Source: Serratia proteamaculans_D
GTDB taxonomy: Bacteria > Pseudomonadota > Gammaproteobacteria > Enterobacterales > Enterobacteriaceae
Assembly (NCBI RefSeq): GCF_049959315.1
Contig: NZ_CP188201.1
Reading direction: 5' to 3' (one strand)
DNA: 64,000 nt
Notes under the pieces: model-generated
Database searches by the model: none
Told to the model about the DNA's origin: nothing
What the model saw: only the letters and a program-made list of their open reading frames with translations
In this document: piece after piece, positions 9,179 through 19,751 of the stretch
Layout: each line of letters begins with the position of its first letter
How positions within the stretch are numbered: position 1 is the stretch's first letter
Program-made: the position numbers and the translations under genes

Positions 9179-9193
9179 TGAGAATCATTATCA
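9179..9193 (-). promoter_or_regulatory. Fur box of the hemP-hmu operon
   Basis: TGAGAATCATTATCA matches the Fur 7-1-7 consensus TGATAATCATTATCA at 14 of 15 positions. It lies 43 bases upstream of hemP, where repression by Fe-Fur would shut off heme uptake. Confidence 0.85.
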
Positions 9194-9263
9194 TGTGAAC
9201 GAAAGGTTACATCAAGGAAAATTTTCTTATCAATGGAAGCTTTTTGCAGGAAGGGGATGTGGG

Positions 9264-9287
9264 ACGGGCTGAGGTGGCTCAGCCCGT
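9264..9287. terminator. Hairpin after the glutathione peroxidase gene
   Basis: A perfect 10-bp stem (ACGGGCTGAG / CTCAGCCCGT) with a GTGG loop lies 11 bases past the peroxidase stop codon. The minus strand shows no T-run after it, so termination may be weak or Rho-assisted. Confidence 0.45.
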
Positions 9288-9298
9288 AAAATTCAGGG

Positions 9299-9784
9299 TT
9301 ATTTCAGCAGGGTTTCAATGCGCTCAAACAGGCGTTCGGGTTTGGTGATCGGCGCGTAGCGTTTCACCCGCTGGCCGTCGGCGGTCAGCAGGAACTTGGT
9401 GAAGTTCCATTTGATGCGTTGAGTGCCCAGCACGCCTGGCGCCAGGCGTTTTAATTCGTTGAACAACGGATGCGCGCCTGGGCCATTCACTTCAATCTTG
9501 CTGAACAGCGGGAAGCTGACGCCATAGTTCAGCGTGCAAAAGTTGGCAATCTCCAGCGGATCGCCGGGTTCCTGTGCGCCGAACTGATTGCAGGGAAAGC
9601 CCAGCACCATCAGGCCACGTTCGCGGTAGTACTGCCACAGGTTTTCCAGCCCGTGGTATTGAGGAGTAAATCCGCATTTGCTGGCGGTGTTGACCACCAG
9701 ATAAGCCCGGGCAGGGAAGTCGCCCAGGGTTTTGTGCTCCCCTTGCAGGGTGACGCAGGGGATGGATAACAGTGAGTGGATCAT
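9299..9784 (-). CDS. Glutathione/thioredoxin peroxidase, BtuE type
   Basis: 161 residues. It reduces hydrogen peroxide and organic peroxides with thiol reductants. The catalytic cysteine is in NTASKCGFTPQY, the glutamine in GFPCNQFGAQEPG and the tryptophan in IKWNFTKFL, the standard peroxidase triad. E. coli BtuE has the same place in the neighbourhood but carries an internal insert that is missing here, so this may be a shorter paralogue. An in-frame ATG at 9808 lacks a ribosome site; the ATG at 9784 has GGAG seven bases upstream and fits the family start. Confidence 0.88.
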   Translation of the reverse strand: MIHSLLSIPCVTLQGEHKTLGDFPARAYLVVNTASKCGFTPQYHGLENLWQYYRERGLMVLGFPCNQFGAQEPGDPLEIANFCTLNYGVSFPLFSKIEVNGPGAHPLFNELKRLAPGVLGTQRIKWNFTKFLLTADGQRVKRYAPITKPERLFERIETLLK

Positions 9785-9857
9785 GCCTAGGCTCCAAATC
9801 CGTTCCATGGGGAACTGCGAGAATTGCTACCAGTATAGATGAGTGAGTGGCGGGCGG

Positions 9858-9881
9858 AAAAGCCGGGGCGGGCGCCCCGGC
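9858..9881 (-). terminator. Terminator of aroH
   Basis: An 8-bp GC-rich stem (GCCGGGGC / GCCCCGGC) followed on the minus strand by TTTT, seven bases after the aroH stop codon. Confidence 0.65.
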
Positions 9882-9888
9882 AGTGGGA

Positions 9889-10935
9889 TCAGAAGCGGGT
9901 GTCTACCGCATCGGCCAACATGGCCAGCAGCTGTTCGCTGTCGGACCAGCTCAGGCAAGGGTCGGTGATCGATTGGCCATAGGTCAGCGGTTGACCGGCA
10001 ACGATTTTCTGGGTGCCTTCCACCAGGAAGCTTTCTGCCATTACGCCGGCGACGGCGACAGAACCGGCGCGGATCTGCTGGCAGACGTTTTCGGCCACTT
10101 CCAACTGGCGACGATGCAATTTCTGGCAGTTGCCGTGGCTAAAATCGATCACCAGCTGCTCCGGCAGATCGAATTCGCGCAGGCTGTCGCAGGCGGCAAC
10201 CACATCGGTAGCGTGGTAGTTCGGCGTCTTGCCGCCACGCATGATGATATGGCCATAAGGATTGCCGCTGGTCTGATAGATAGTCATCTGGCCGTGCTTG
10301 TCTGGCGACAGGAACATATGGCCGGCGCGGGCTGCACGAATGGCGTCAATCGCTATACGGGTGTTGCCGTCGGTGCCATTTTTAAAGCCCACCGGGCAGG
10401 ACAGTGCCGAGGCCATTTCACGGTGGATCTGGCTTTCGGTGGTCCGTGCGCCAATCGCGCCCCAACTGATCAAATCAGCAATGTATTGGCCGACTACCAT
10501 GTCGAGGAACTCGGTGGCGGTGGGCAGGCCGAGCTGGTTTACTTCCAGCAGCAGTCGGCGCGCCATTTCGATCCCGCGATTGACCTGGAAGGTGCCATCC
10601 AGTGACGGATCGGAGATCAGGCCTTTCCAGCCCACCACGGTGCGCGGTTTTTCAAAATAGGTGCGCATCACGATTTCGAGGCGGTCCTGGTAACGGATGC
10701 GCAGCGCATTCAATCGGCCGGCATAATCGACGGCGGCGTCTAGATCGTGAATAGAGCAAGGGCCGATAACCACCAACAGGCGACGGTCTTCACCGGTCAG
10801 GATTTTTTCAATTCGCTGCCGCGAGGCCGTTACGCTGTCCGCGATTTCCGCCGAGATTGGCAACTTCTCCGCCAGCTCTTGCGGCGTGACGAGGCTGTCG
10901 ATGCGCGCGGTCCGCAGTTCATCTGTTTTGTGCAT
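9889..10935 (-). CDS. aroH: DAHP synthase, AroH type
   Basis: 348 residues, the same length as E. coli AroH and close to it along its whole length. It condenses phosphoenolpyruvate and erythrose 4-phosphate into DAHP, the first step of the shikimate pathway; the AroH isozyme is inhibited by tryptophan. Seen in the sequence are LLVVIGPCSIHD, YFEKPRTVVGWKGLISDPSL, GARTTESQIHREMASALS, GFKNGTDGN and VIDFSHGNCQK. The N-terminus MHKTDELRTARIDSLVTP matches AroH better than AroF or AroG. I found no clear TrpR operator upstream, although E. coli aroH has one. Confidence 0.92.
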   Translation of the reverse strand: MHKTDELRTARIDSLVTPQELAEKLPISAEIADSVTASRQRIEKILTGEDRRLLVVIGPCSIHDLDAAVDYAGRLNALRIRYQDRLEIVMRTYFEKPRTVVGWKGLISDPSLDGTFQVNRGIEMARRLLLEVNQLGLPTATEFLDMVVGQYIADLISWGAIGARTTESQIHREMASALSCPVGFKNGTDGNTRIAIDAIRAARAGHMFLSPDKHGQMTIYQTSGNPYGHIIMRGGKTPNYHATDVVAACDSLREFDLPEQLVIDFSHGNCQKLHRRQLEVAENVCQQIRAGSVAVAGVMAESFLVEGTQKIVAGQPLTYGQSITDPCLSWSDSEQLLAMLADAVDTRF

Positions 10936-10979
10936 GATTTTCTCTAAAAACTTTTCTTCTCTGCGGCAGGATGCCGGGA

Positions 10980-10995
10980 AGTGATGGCGATCACA
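10980..10995 (-). promoter_or_regulatory. CRP-like site upstream of aroH
   Basis: On the minus strand the sequence reads TGTGA-TCGCCA-TCACT, matching the CRP half-sites TGTGA N6 TCACA at 9 of 10 positions. It lies about 45 bases before aroH. Whether it controls aroH is unknown, as aroH is not a classic CRP target. Confidence 0.4.
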
Positions 10996-11033
10996 ATAAC
11001 GTAAAAACCGATGAATTCAACCGGAGAAACTGT

Positions 11034-11050
11034 GTTCTGTTGATCAGAAC
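11034..11050. promoter_or_regulatory. Inverted repeat upstream of aroH
   Basis: GTTCTG-TTGAT-CAGAAC, a perfect 6-bp inverted repeat with a 5-bp spacer, lies about 100 bases upstream of aroH. It may be an operator; no regulator is recognised. Confidence 0.3.
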
Positions 11051-11131
11051 CGCTAAAAAAAGCACAAAAAACGTGGCATGTGGGGAATTAATCAACAGAT
11101 GGCAGGGGGCTTCCCCACCATCTTGTCAGGA

Positions 11132-11953
11132 TCAGAACATCCGGCGACTCATTCCCAGAATATCCAGGATTTTGGTCGAGATCTCTTCCACCGAATAATT
11201 GGTGGTGTTCAGATAACGGATCTGGTTTTTACGGAACAGCGCTTCGACTTCCGCAAGCTCCATTCGGCACTGGCGAATGGAAGCATAACGGCTGTTTTCA
11301 CGCCGTTCTTCACGAATGGCAGCTAACCGCTCCGGATCGATCGTCAGGCCGAAAAGCTTGTGCTGAAATGGTTTCAGCGCGGCGGGGAGGTGCAAGTTGT
11401 CCATATCGTCGGCGGTAAACGGATAGTTGGCCGCGCGGATACCGAACTGCATCGCCAGATACAGACTGGTGGGGGTTTTGCCGCAGCGCGAAACGCCGAG
11501 CAAAATCACCTGTGCCTGATCGAGGTTACGCAATGAAATGCCGTCATCATGGGCTAACGTGTAGTCAATAGCCGCGATACGGGCGTCATATTTGCCGAGG
11601 TTGCTGGCGGTCAACCCGTGGGTGCGATTAGGCACCGGGGTCGGTTCTACTTCCAGTTCCCCCTGCAACGGGCCAACCAGCGCCTGCACAATGTCCTGGC
11701 AGAAGCCTTCGCTCTGGGTAATGACCTTGCGTACTTCTGGCGAAATGATCGAGTAGAACACTAACGGCCGCACGCCGGTATCACGATAGATATCGTTAAT
11801 CTGCTGGCAAACCCCACGGGCCCGGGCTTCGGTTTCCACAAAGGGCAGTGTAAAGGTGGTGGCCTTCACCGGAAATTGCGACAACACCGCGTGGCCCAAA
11901 ACCTCTGCGGTGATCGCCGTACCGTCCGAAATATAAAAAACGCTTCTTTCCAC
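11132..11953 (-). CDS. ppsR: PEP synthase regulatory protein PpsR
   Basis: 273 residues. A bifunctional kinase/pyrophosphorylase that inactivates PpsA by ADP-dependent phosphorylation and reactivates it by phosphorolysis. The P-loop is GVSRCGKTPTSLYLA, and the flanks GFCQDIVQALVGPLQ and KYDARIAAIDYTLAHDDG match E. coli PpsR (YdiA, 277). The start is taken as GTG at 11953, because AAGGAG stands 7 bases before it and the protein then begins VERSVFYISDGTAITAE like the family. An upstream ATG at 12046 would add 31 unrelated residues and run through a palindrome. It is divergent from its target gene ppsA. Confidence 0.93.
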   Translation of the reverse strand: MERSVFYISDGTAITAEVLGHAVLSQFPVKATTFTLPFVETEARARGVCQQINDIYRDTGVRPLVFYSIISPEVRKVITQSEGFCQDIVQALVGPLQGELEVEPTPVPNRTHGLTASNLGKYDARIAAIDYTLAHDDGISLRNLDQAQVILLGVSRCGKTPTSLYLAMQFGIRAANYPFTADDMDNLHLPAALKPFQHKLFGLTIDPERLAAIREERRENSRYASIRQCRMELAEVEALFRKNQIRYLNTTNYSVEEISTKILDILGMSRRMF

Positions 11954-11972
11954 CCTGGGCTCCTTACCTGAA

Positions 11973-11988
11973 ATAGTGACGTCACTAT
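11973..11988. promoter_or_regulatory. Perfect palindrome upstream of ppsR
   Basis: ATAGTGACGTCACTAT is its own reverse complement. It sits 20 bases before the ppsR GTG, where a bound protein could block transcription. The regulator is not known; similar arms (TAGTGAC/GTCACTA) occur at 43193-43211. Confidence 0.45.
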
Positions 11989-12356
11989 CACGTTTATTAG
12001 TCCTTATCATGGGCTGCAGAGGATCCAACGGTAAAGAGGCAGGCAAAAAAATTGTGATAGTGCGGGCAGAGTCGATGAATAAACAGGTCGGTCAGGAAAT
12101 AAACGATGGCGATAAAAACACGGAGCTAAAACACTATTTTAAATTTTATGAAAAACGGAGGTTTATTTCCAATGAGGAATTATTGGTCATGATGGCGCTA
12201 TTTTCATCAAAGACAGTGTAAATAACAGGGTTTTTAAAACTGAAGTTTAAAAAATACTTAATTTGTTGAGATTTAAGCTATTAGTGCGACAGGGAACGAT
12301 TCCAGGCCGGTTTTGCGTTTCAGGAAGTTTTCCTAAAATCCACTTTCTTCACCGGG

Positions 12357-12370
12357 TTGATCGATTCACC
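12357..12370 (-). promoter_or_regulatory. Cra (FruR) binding site upstream of ppsA
   Basis: The minus strand reads GGTGAATCGATCAA, which fits the Cra consensus RSTGAAWCSNTHHW at every position. In E. coli, Cra activates ppsA from an upstream site during growth on gluconeogenic carbon. The site lies about 117 bases before the ppsA start. Confidence 0.7.
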
Positions 12371-12486
12371 TTTCCATTTCCTATGGATCATTGTGCTAGT
12401 CTGACTCGGCACCGTTTTAGCGGCGCTGAGAAAGCAAGCGAATTAAATCCGTCTATACCCTACTGATAGCAATAAGGATTGTCTCG

Positions 12487-14865
<2,379 letters not shown>

Positions 14866-14895
14866 TTTTCGCAATAGGGAATAATGTTCAAGGCT

Positions 14896-14924
14896 AAAGC
14901 CGTAACTCAGGTTACGGCTTTTTT
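14896..14924 (+). terminator. Terminator of ppsA
   Basis: An 11-bp stem (AAAGCCGTAAC / GTTACGGCTTT) with a TCAG loop runs into a T tract, 30 bases after the ppsA stop. Confidence 0.9.
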
Positions 14925-14979
14925 ATTTCTGAATGTAAATAAAAAGGCGCAGTGAATAAAGGCGGTCAAAAAAAGAATA

Positions 14980-15088
14980 AAAAAAAGCCCATCATAGAAG
15001 ACGGGCAAAGACTACACACAGCAATTCACATGTATGGCATTACATTGTTTGGAAATCTTGCTTTAAATCAGGTATTTGAAGCAATAGA
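14980..15088 (-). ncRNA. rprA: RprA small regulatory RNA
   Basis: On the minus strand, GAATTGCTGTGTGTAGTC followed by TTTGCCC is identical to the 3' part of E. coli RprA. It ends in a terminator hairpin (GCCCGTC / GATGGGC) and a run of eight T. RprA is an Hfq-dependent RNA that activates rpoS translation and is induced by the Rcs envelope-stress system. The 5' part is diverged, but keeps a stem (TTGCTTCAAAT / ATTTAAAGCAA) like the first hairpin of E. coli RprA. A TATTAT -10 at 15094-15099 predicts a start near 15088, giving about 109 nt (E. coli about 105). The neighbour ydiK also flanks rprA in E. coli. The exact 5' end is inferred. Confidence 0.88.
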
Positions 15089-15124
15089 TGGCAATAATAC
15101 TAGATATTTAAGCGTCATTAGTCA

Positions 15125-15140
15125 TTAAGAATCGTCTTAA
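15125..15140 (-). promoter_or_regulatory. RcsB-like box upstream of rprA
   Basis: TTAAGACGATTCTTAA (minus strand) is an inverted repeat resembling the Rcs box TAAGAATATTCCTA. It is centred near -44 relative to the predicted rprA start, just upstream of the -35 position, where RcsB activates rprA in E. coli. Confidence 0.6.
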
Positions 15141-15309
15141 TCAATCCGCGTATTAGAATTTATTTTTTGTGGAGGATATTTTTTATCTTGGTACTAAAAA
15201 GATGCATTTATTCAGTATGTTTAAATAATGGTCATTAGATCAGAAAACGGCGGCGAATTTTATTATTGCGGATGATTTATTCTGGAAGCCAGCGAGGGGA
15301 AAAGGAGAT

Positions 15310-15333
15310 TTCTGCCCGGTGACCCGGGCAGAA
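15310..15333 (-). terminator. Hairpin after ydiK
   Basis: TTCTGCCCGG and CCGGGCAGAA form a perfect 10-bp stem six bases after the ydiK stop. The minus strand then reads ATCTCCTTTT, so the U-tract is poor. Confidence 0.5.
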
Positions 15334-15339
15334 GCGGGG

Positions 15340-16440
15340 TTACATCTGTTCCAGGTCTTTGGCAACTTCTTCCAGGTCAGCAGTCGGTTCTGGCGCTTCA
15401 TTCATCCAGGCAGTGAGTAAACGGTAAGATACCGCCAACACCACCGGGCCGATAAACAGGCCAATCATGCCGAAAGCCAGTAAGCCGCCGATAACGCCGG
15501 ACAGGATCAGGATCATCGGCAGGTCGGCGCCCATGCGGATCAGCACTGGCCGCAGCACGTTATCCAGCGTAGCGACCACGCAGCTCCATACCAACAGCAC
15601 GGTTCCCCAGGTGGTATCGCCACTCCAGTACAACCAGATGATTGCCGGTACCAGCACCAGTAACGGCCCTAACTGCGCCACGCAGCAGATAAAGATCAGC
15701 ACCGTCAGCAGGGTCGCGGCAGGTATGCCGGTCACCGCCAGGCCAATACCGCCCAGTACCGACTGCACCAGCGCCGTCACCACCACGCCCAGTGCTACCG
15801 CGCGGATCGCCTGACCACCCAGCACCACGGCAGCGTCGCCTCTTTCGGCCCCCAGACGCGTGGCAAAGTGGCGAATGCCCAGAGCCACTTGCTCGCCGCG
15901 TGCATACAGCAACACGCTAAACAGCAGCATTAACGTGCAATGCAGCAGCAGGCGGCCAATATGCGCGGCCTGTGCCACAAACCAGGTGGCGGTCTGGCCG
16001 AAGTAAGGCTGCACCTTCGCCACCAGCGCGCTTCCACCGGCGTTCACCAGGGTGTGATAACTGTGATAGACCTTATCGCCGATCATCGGGATTGATTGCA
16101 GCCAGGCCAGATCGGGAATATGCAGCTTGCCCGGCGTGCTGGCCCAGGCAACAACGGGCGCGCTGTTGTCCACCACGCTGCTGACCAGCAGAGAGATTGG
16201 CAGGATAAACAGCAGGATCAGCAGTATCGTCATCACCAGCACCGCCAGTGAACGTCGTCCCCAAAGTATTTTTTGCAGTTTAATCAGCAGTGGCCAGGTG
16301 GCTATGACCACCATGCCGGCCCAGGCAAAACCGAGAATAAAAGGTTGAATGACCCAAAAACAGGCGACGATCATTATGGCGATAAACAGCACGCCAAAAA
16401 TAATCCGTGGCAAATCATAGCGGGATTTCGGGATTGTCAT
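15340..16440 (-). CDS. ydiK: AI-2E family transporter YdiK
   Basis: 366 residues with seven or eight hydrophobic segments. It belongs to the AI-2E transporter (PerM/UPF0118) family of inner-membrane proteins; E. coli YdiK (370) is the positional relative next to rprA and ydiJ. Features include the PRIIFGVLFIAIMIVACFWV first helix, the central ALVQSVLGGIGLAVTGIP loop and the late GGLLAFGMIGLFIGPVVLAV. The transported substrate is unknown. The acidic tail (PTADLEEVAKDLEQM) is cytoplasmic. It is divergent from ydiJ. Confidence 0.88.
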   Translation of the reverse strand: MTIPKSRYDLPRIIFGVLFIAIMIVACFWVIQPFILGFAWAGMVVIATWPLLIKLQKILWGRRSLAVLVMTILLILLFILPISLLVSSVVDNSAPVVAWASTPGKLHIPDLAWLQSIPMIGDKVYHSYHTLVNAGGSALVAKVQPYFGQTATWFVAQAAHIGRLLLHCTLMLLFSVLLYARGEQVALGIRHFATRLGAERGDAAVVLGGQAIRAVALGVVVTALVQSVLGGIGLAVTGIPAATLLTVLIFICCVAQLGPLLVLVPAIIWLYWSGDTTWGTVLLVWSCVVATLDNVLRPVLIRMGADLPMILILSGVIGGLLAFGMIGLFIGPVVLAVSYRLLTAWMNEAPEPTADLEEVAKDLEQM

Positions 16441-16694
16441 GAATGGGTTCTCATTCTGGTCAGTTAACTCCTTGGGATCGTTTAATCATGGTGCACGTTG
16501 ATGAAAAACGACAGTACGACGCACCTTTTGTTGCGAGCGATTCTGCGGCAGGACAATTGCAATAATCTGCATGCCTTCACTAAACGAGTATGTTAGTTTT
16601 TATCTCTAATAAAAAACAGGGTGGGTCTGAATAAAGGCCTGATTCAGCGTGCATAATCACGCATAAAAATTAGACAGACAGGGTCAAAAAACGA

Positions 16695-19600
16695 ATGATC
16701 CCACAGATTTCTCAGGCGCCCGGCCTCGTTCAACGGGTGCTCGATTTTTTGGAAGCGTTGAAGCAAAACGGGTTTAACGGCGATATCGCTACCAGCTATG
16801 CCGACCGGCTGACGATGGCGACCGATAACAGTATCTATCAGTTGCTGCCTGACGCGGTAGTGTTTCCCCGCTCCACTGCGGATGTGGCACTTATTGCACG
16901 TCTGGCGGCCGAAGAGCGCTTCACTGCGCTGACCTTCAGCCCTCGCGGTGGTGGGACAGGGACCAACGGGCAGTCGCTCAACAGCGGTATTGTGGTGGAT
17001 ATGTCGCGCCACATGAACCGCATTCTTGAAATCAACGTCGAGCAGGGCTGGGTCAAGGTAGAGGCCGGGGTTATCAAGGATCAGCTCAACCAGTATCTGC
17101 GGCCGTTCGGTTATTTCTTCTCGCCGGAGCTTTCCACCAGTAACCGCGCTACGCTCGGCGGCATGATCAACACTGACGCCTCCGGTCAGGGATCGCTGGT
17201 CTACGGCAAAACTTCCGACCACGTATTGGGCTTGCGGGCGGTGCTGCTGGGTGGCGATATGATTGACACCCGCGCCATGCCGACGCCATTGGCGGAAACG
17301 ATTGCCAACGAAGACACGGTTGAAGGGCGCATCTATAACCGGGTGCTCAACAGCTGTCGCGATCAGCGGGCGTTGATCCTGGAAAAATTCCCCAAGCTTA
17401 ACCGTTTCCTGACCGGCTACGATCTGCGCCATGTGTTCAGCGACGACCTGCAAACCTTCGATCTGACACGCATTCTGACCGGCGCCGAAGGGACACTGGC
17501 GTTTATCACCGAGGCGCGGCTGGATATTACGCCGCTGCCGAAGGTGCGCCGGTTGGTGAATGTTAAATACGACTCCTTTGATTCCGCACTGCGCAACGCG
17601 CCTTTTATGGTGGAAGCCAAAGCGCTGTCGGTCGAGACTATCGACTCCAAGGTGCTGAACCTGGCACGCGAAGATATTGTCTGGCATTCGGTCAATGAAC
17701 TGATCACCAACGTGCCGGATAAAGAGATGCTGGGCCTGAATATCGTTGAGTTTGCCGGCGATGACAAGGCACTGATCGACCAGCAGATGGAGGCTTTGTG
17801 CCTGCGGCTGGACGAGCTAATTACCGAGCGGCAGGGCGGAGTGATTGGCTATCAGATCTGTGGCGATCTGGACGGCATCGAGCGCATTTACAACATGCGT
17901 AAAAAGGCGGTCGGGCTATTGGGCAATGCCAAAGGGCGCGCCAAGCCGATCCCGTTTGCCGAGGATACCTGTGTGCCACCGCAGCATCTGGCCGACTACA
18001 TCGTTGAATTCCGTGAGTTGCTCGATAGCCATAATCTCAGCTACGGCATGTTTGGCCATGTGGATGCCGGTGTGTTGCACGTGCGTCCGGCTCTCGACAT
18101 GTGCGACCCGCAGCAGGAAGTGCTGATGAAGCAGCTTTCCGACCAGGTGGTGGCGTTGACCGCCAAGTATGGCGGCTTGCTGTGGGGGGAGCATGGCAAA
18201 GGGTTCCGTGCCGAATACAGCCCGGCGTTCTTTGGCGACGAGCTGTATCTGGAACTGCGCCGTATCAAGGCCGCTTTCGACCCGGACAACCGACTCAATC
18301 CCGGCAAAATCTGTTCGCCGCTTGGCGTCGATGCGCCGATGATGAAAGTGGACGCCGCCAAACGCGGCACCCTCGATCGTCGCATTCCGGTCGAGGTTCG
18401 TACCTCGTTCCGTGGCGCCATGGAGTGTAACGGCAACGGTTTATGTTTCAATTTTGACGTCCGCAGCCCAATGTGTCCGTCGATGAAGATCACCGGCAGC
18501 CGCATTCACTCGCCAAAAGGGCGGGCGGCGCTGGTGCGTGAATGGCTGCGTTTGCTGTCCGAACAGGGCGTCGATCCGCTGGAACTGGAAAAGCAGCTGC
18601 CGAAGCAGCGTGTCAGCTTCAGGGCGCTGATCGAGAAAACCCGCAACAGCTGGTACGCCAGTAAAGGAGAGTACGATTTCTCACACGAGGTGAAAGAGGC
18701 GATGTCCGGCTGTCTGGCCTGTAAGGCCTGTTCCACTCAGTGCCCGATTAAAATTGACGTACCCGGCTTCCGTTCACGTTTCCTGCAGCTTTATCACACC
18801 CGTTATCTGCGACCGGCGCGTGACTATATGGTCGCCGGAGTAGAGAGTTACACCCCGCTGATGGCGAAAGCGCCCAAAGTGTTCAACTTCTTCTTCCGCC
18901 AGCCCTGGGTGCGTGAGCTGAGCCGCAACAGTATCGGCATGGTCGATTTGCCGCTGCTTTCCAGCCCGACGCTGCGCCAACAGCTCTCCGGCCACGGTGC
19001 GCTCACCATGACGCTGGAACAGCTTGAAGCGCTGAATCCGCAACAACGCGAACAGCACGTATTGATCGTGCAGGATCCGTTTACCAGTTATTACGACGCC
19101 AAAGTGGTGGCGGACTTTGTACGGCTGGTGGAAAAGCTGGGCTATCGGCCGGTGCTGTTGCCGTTCTCACCCAACGGCAAGGCGCAGCATATCAAAGGTT
19201 TCCTGACGCGTTTTGCCCGCACCGCGCGCAAGACAGCCGATTTTCTCAACCGGGTGGCCAGGCTTGGTATGCCGCTGGTGGGGGTCGATCCGGCGTTGGT
19301 GCTGTGTTACCGCGATGAATATAACGAGATCCTCGGGGAAACTCGCGGCGACTTCAAGGTGCAATTGGTGCACGAATGGCTGCAACAGTTGCTGGCCGAG
19401 CGTGCCGAGCAGCCGGCCACCGGTGAAGCCTGGTATCTGTTCGGCCACTGCACCGAAACCACGGCATTGCCGACCAGCAGCCAACATTGGACGTCGATCT
19501 TTGCGCGTTTTGGCGCCAGGCTGGAAAATGTCAGCGTCGGCTGTTGTGGTATGGCGGGGACTTACGGGCATGAAGTCAATAACCTGCAGAATTCACTCGG

Positions 19601-19751
19601 CATTTATGAGCTATCATGGCACCAGGCGCTGCAACGTTTGCCACGGCAGCGTTGCCTGGCGACCGGCTATTCCTGCCGCAGCCAGGTCAAACGCATTGAG
19701 GGTAACGGAGTACGACACCCATTACAGGCACTTCTGGAGATGATTGAGTGA
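16695..19751 (+). CDS. ydiJ: FAD-linked, Fe-S oxidoreductase YdiJ
   Basis: 1018 residues, the same as E. coli YdiJ, which is reported to act as a D-2-hydroxyglutarate dehydrogenase. The N-terminal FAD domain of the PCMH/VAO type (about 40-300) has PRGGGTGTNGQSLNSGIVVD and SGQGSLVYGKTSDHVLG. An FAD-oxidase C-terminal domain follows (GHVDAGVLHVRP, LLWGEHGKGFR). A 4Fe-4S segment has SGCLACKACSTQCP near residue 675, and a late cysteine-rich motif reads VSVGCCGMAGTYGHE. It probably passes electrons from a hydroxy acid to an unknown acceptor. The menI start codon overlaps its stop. Confidence 0.92.
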   Translation: MIPQISQAPGLVQRVLDFLEALKQNGFNGDIATSYADRLTMATDNSIYQLLPDAVVFPRSTADVALIARLAAEERFTALTFSPRGGGTGTNGQSLNSGIVVDMSRHMNRILEINVEQGWVKVEAGVIKDQLNQYLRPFGYFFSPELSTSNRATLGGMINTDASGQGSLVYGKTSDHVLGLRAVLLGGDMIDTRAMPTPLAETIANEDTVEGRIYNRVLNSCRDQRALILEKFPKLNRFLTGYDLRHVFSDDLQTFDLTRILTGAEGTLAFITEARLDITPLPKVRRLVNVKYDSFDSALRNAPFMVEAKALSVETIDSKVLNLAREDIVWHSVNELITNVPDKEMLGLNIVEFAGDDKALIDQQMEALCLRLDELITERQGGVIGYQICGDLDGIERIYNMRKKAVGLLGNAKGRAKPIPFAEDTCVPPQHLADYIVEFRELLDSHNLSYGMFGHVDAGVLHVRPALDMCDPQQEVLMKQLSDQVVALTAKYGGLLWGEHGKGFRAEYSPAFFGDELYLELRRIKAAFDPDNRLNPGKICSPLGVDAPMMKVDAAKRGTLDRRIPVEVRTSFRGAMECNGNGLCFNFDVRSPMCPSMKITGSRIHSPKGRAALVREWLRLLSEQGVDPLELEKQLPKQRVSFRALIEKTRNSWYASKGEYDFSHEVKEAMSGCLACKACSTQCPIKIDVPGFRSRFLQLYHTRYLRPARDYMVAGVESYTPLMAKAPKVFNFFFRQPWVRELSRNSIGMVDLPLLSSPTLRQQLSGHGALTMTLEQLEALNPQQREQHVLIVQDPFTSYYDAKVVADFVRLVEKLGYRPVLLPFSPNGKAQHIKGFLTRFARTARKTADFLNRVARLGMPLVGVDPALVLCYRDEYNEILGETRGDFKVQLVHEWLQQLLAERAEQPATGEAWYLFGHCTETTALPTSSQHWTSIFARFGARLENVSVGCCGMAGTYGHEVNNLQNSLGIYELSWHQALQRLPRQRCLATGYSCRSQVKRIEGNGVRHPLQALLEMIE

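Larger units (their letters stand above)
11954..12486. other. Divergent ppsR/ppsA control region
   Basis: 533 bases holding a 16-bp perfect palindrome near ppsR (11973-11988) and a Cra-like site near ppsA (12357-12370). A TGTGCTAGT element at about 12391-12399 resembles an extended -10 for ppsA. A plus-strand frame at 12074-12220 (48 residues from ATG) has no ribosome site and is not called. Confidence 0.5.

Noticed and set aside
12074..12221. 48-codon plus-strand frame between ppsR and ppsA
   Set aside because: No ribosome site, no known relative, and it lies in the divergent control region.
16644..17687. Minus-strand frame of 347 codons
   Set aside because: Antisense shadow of ydiJ.
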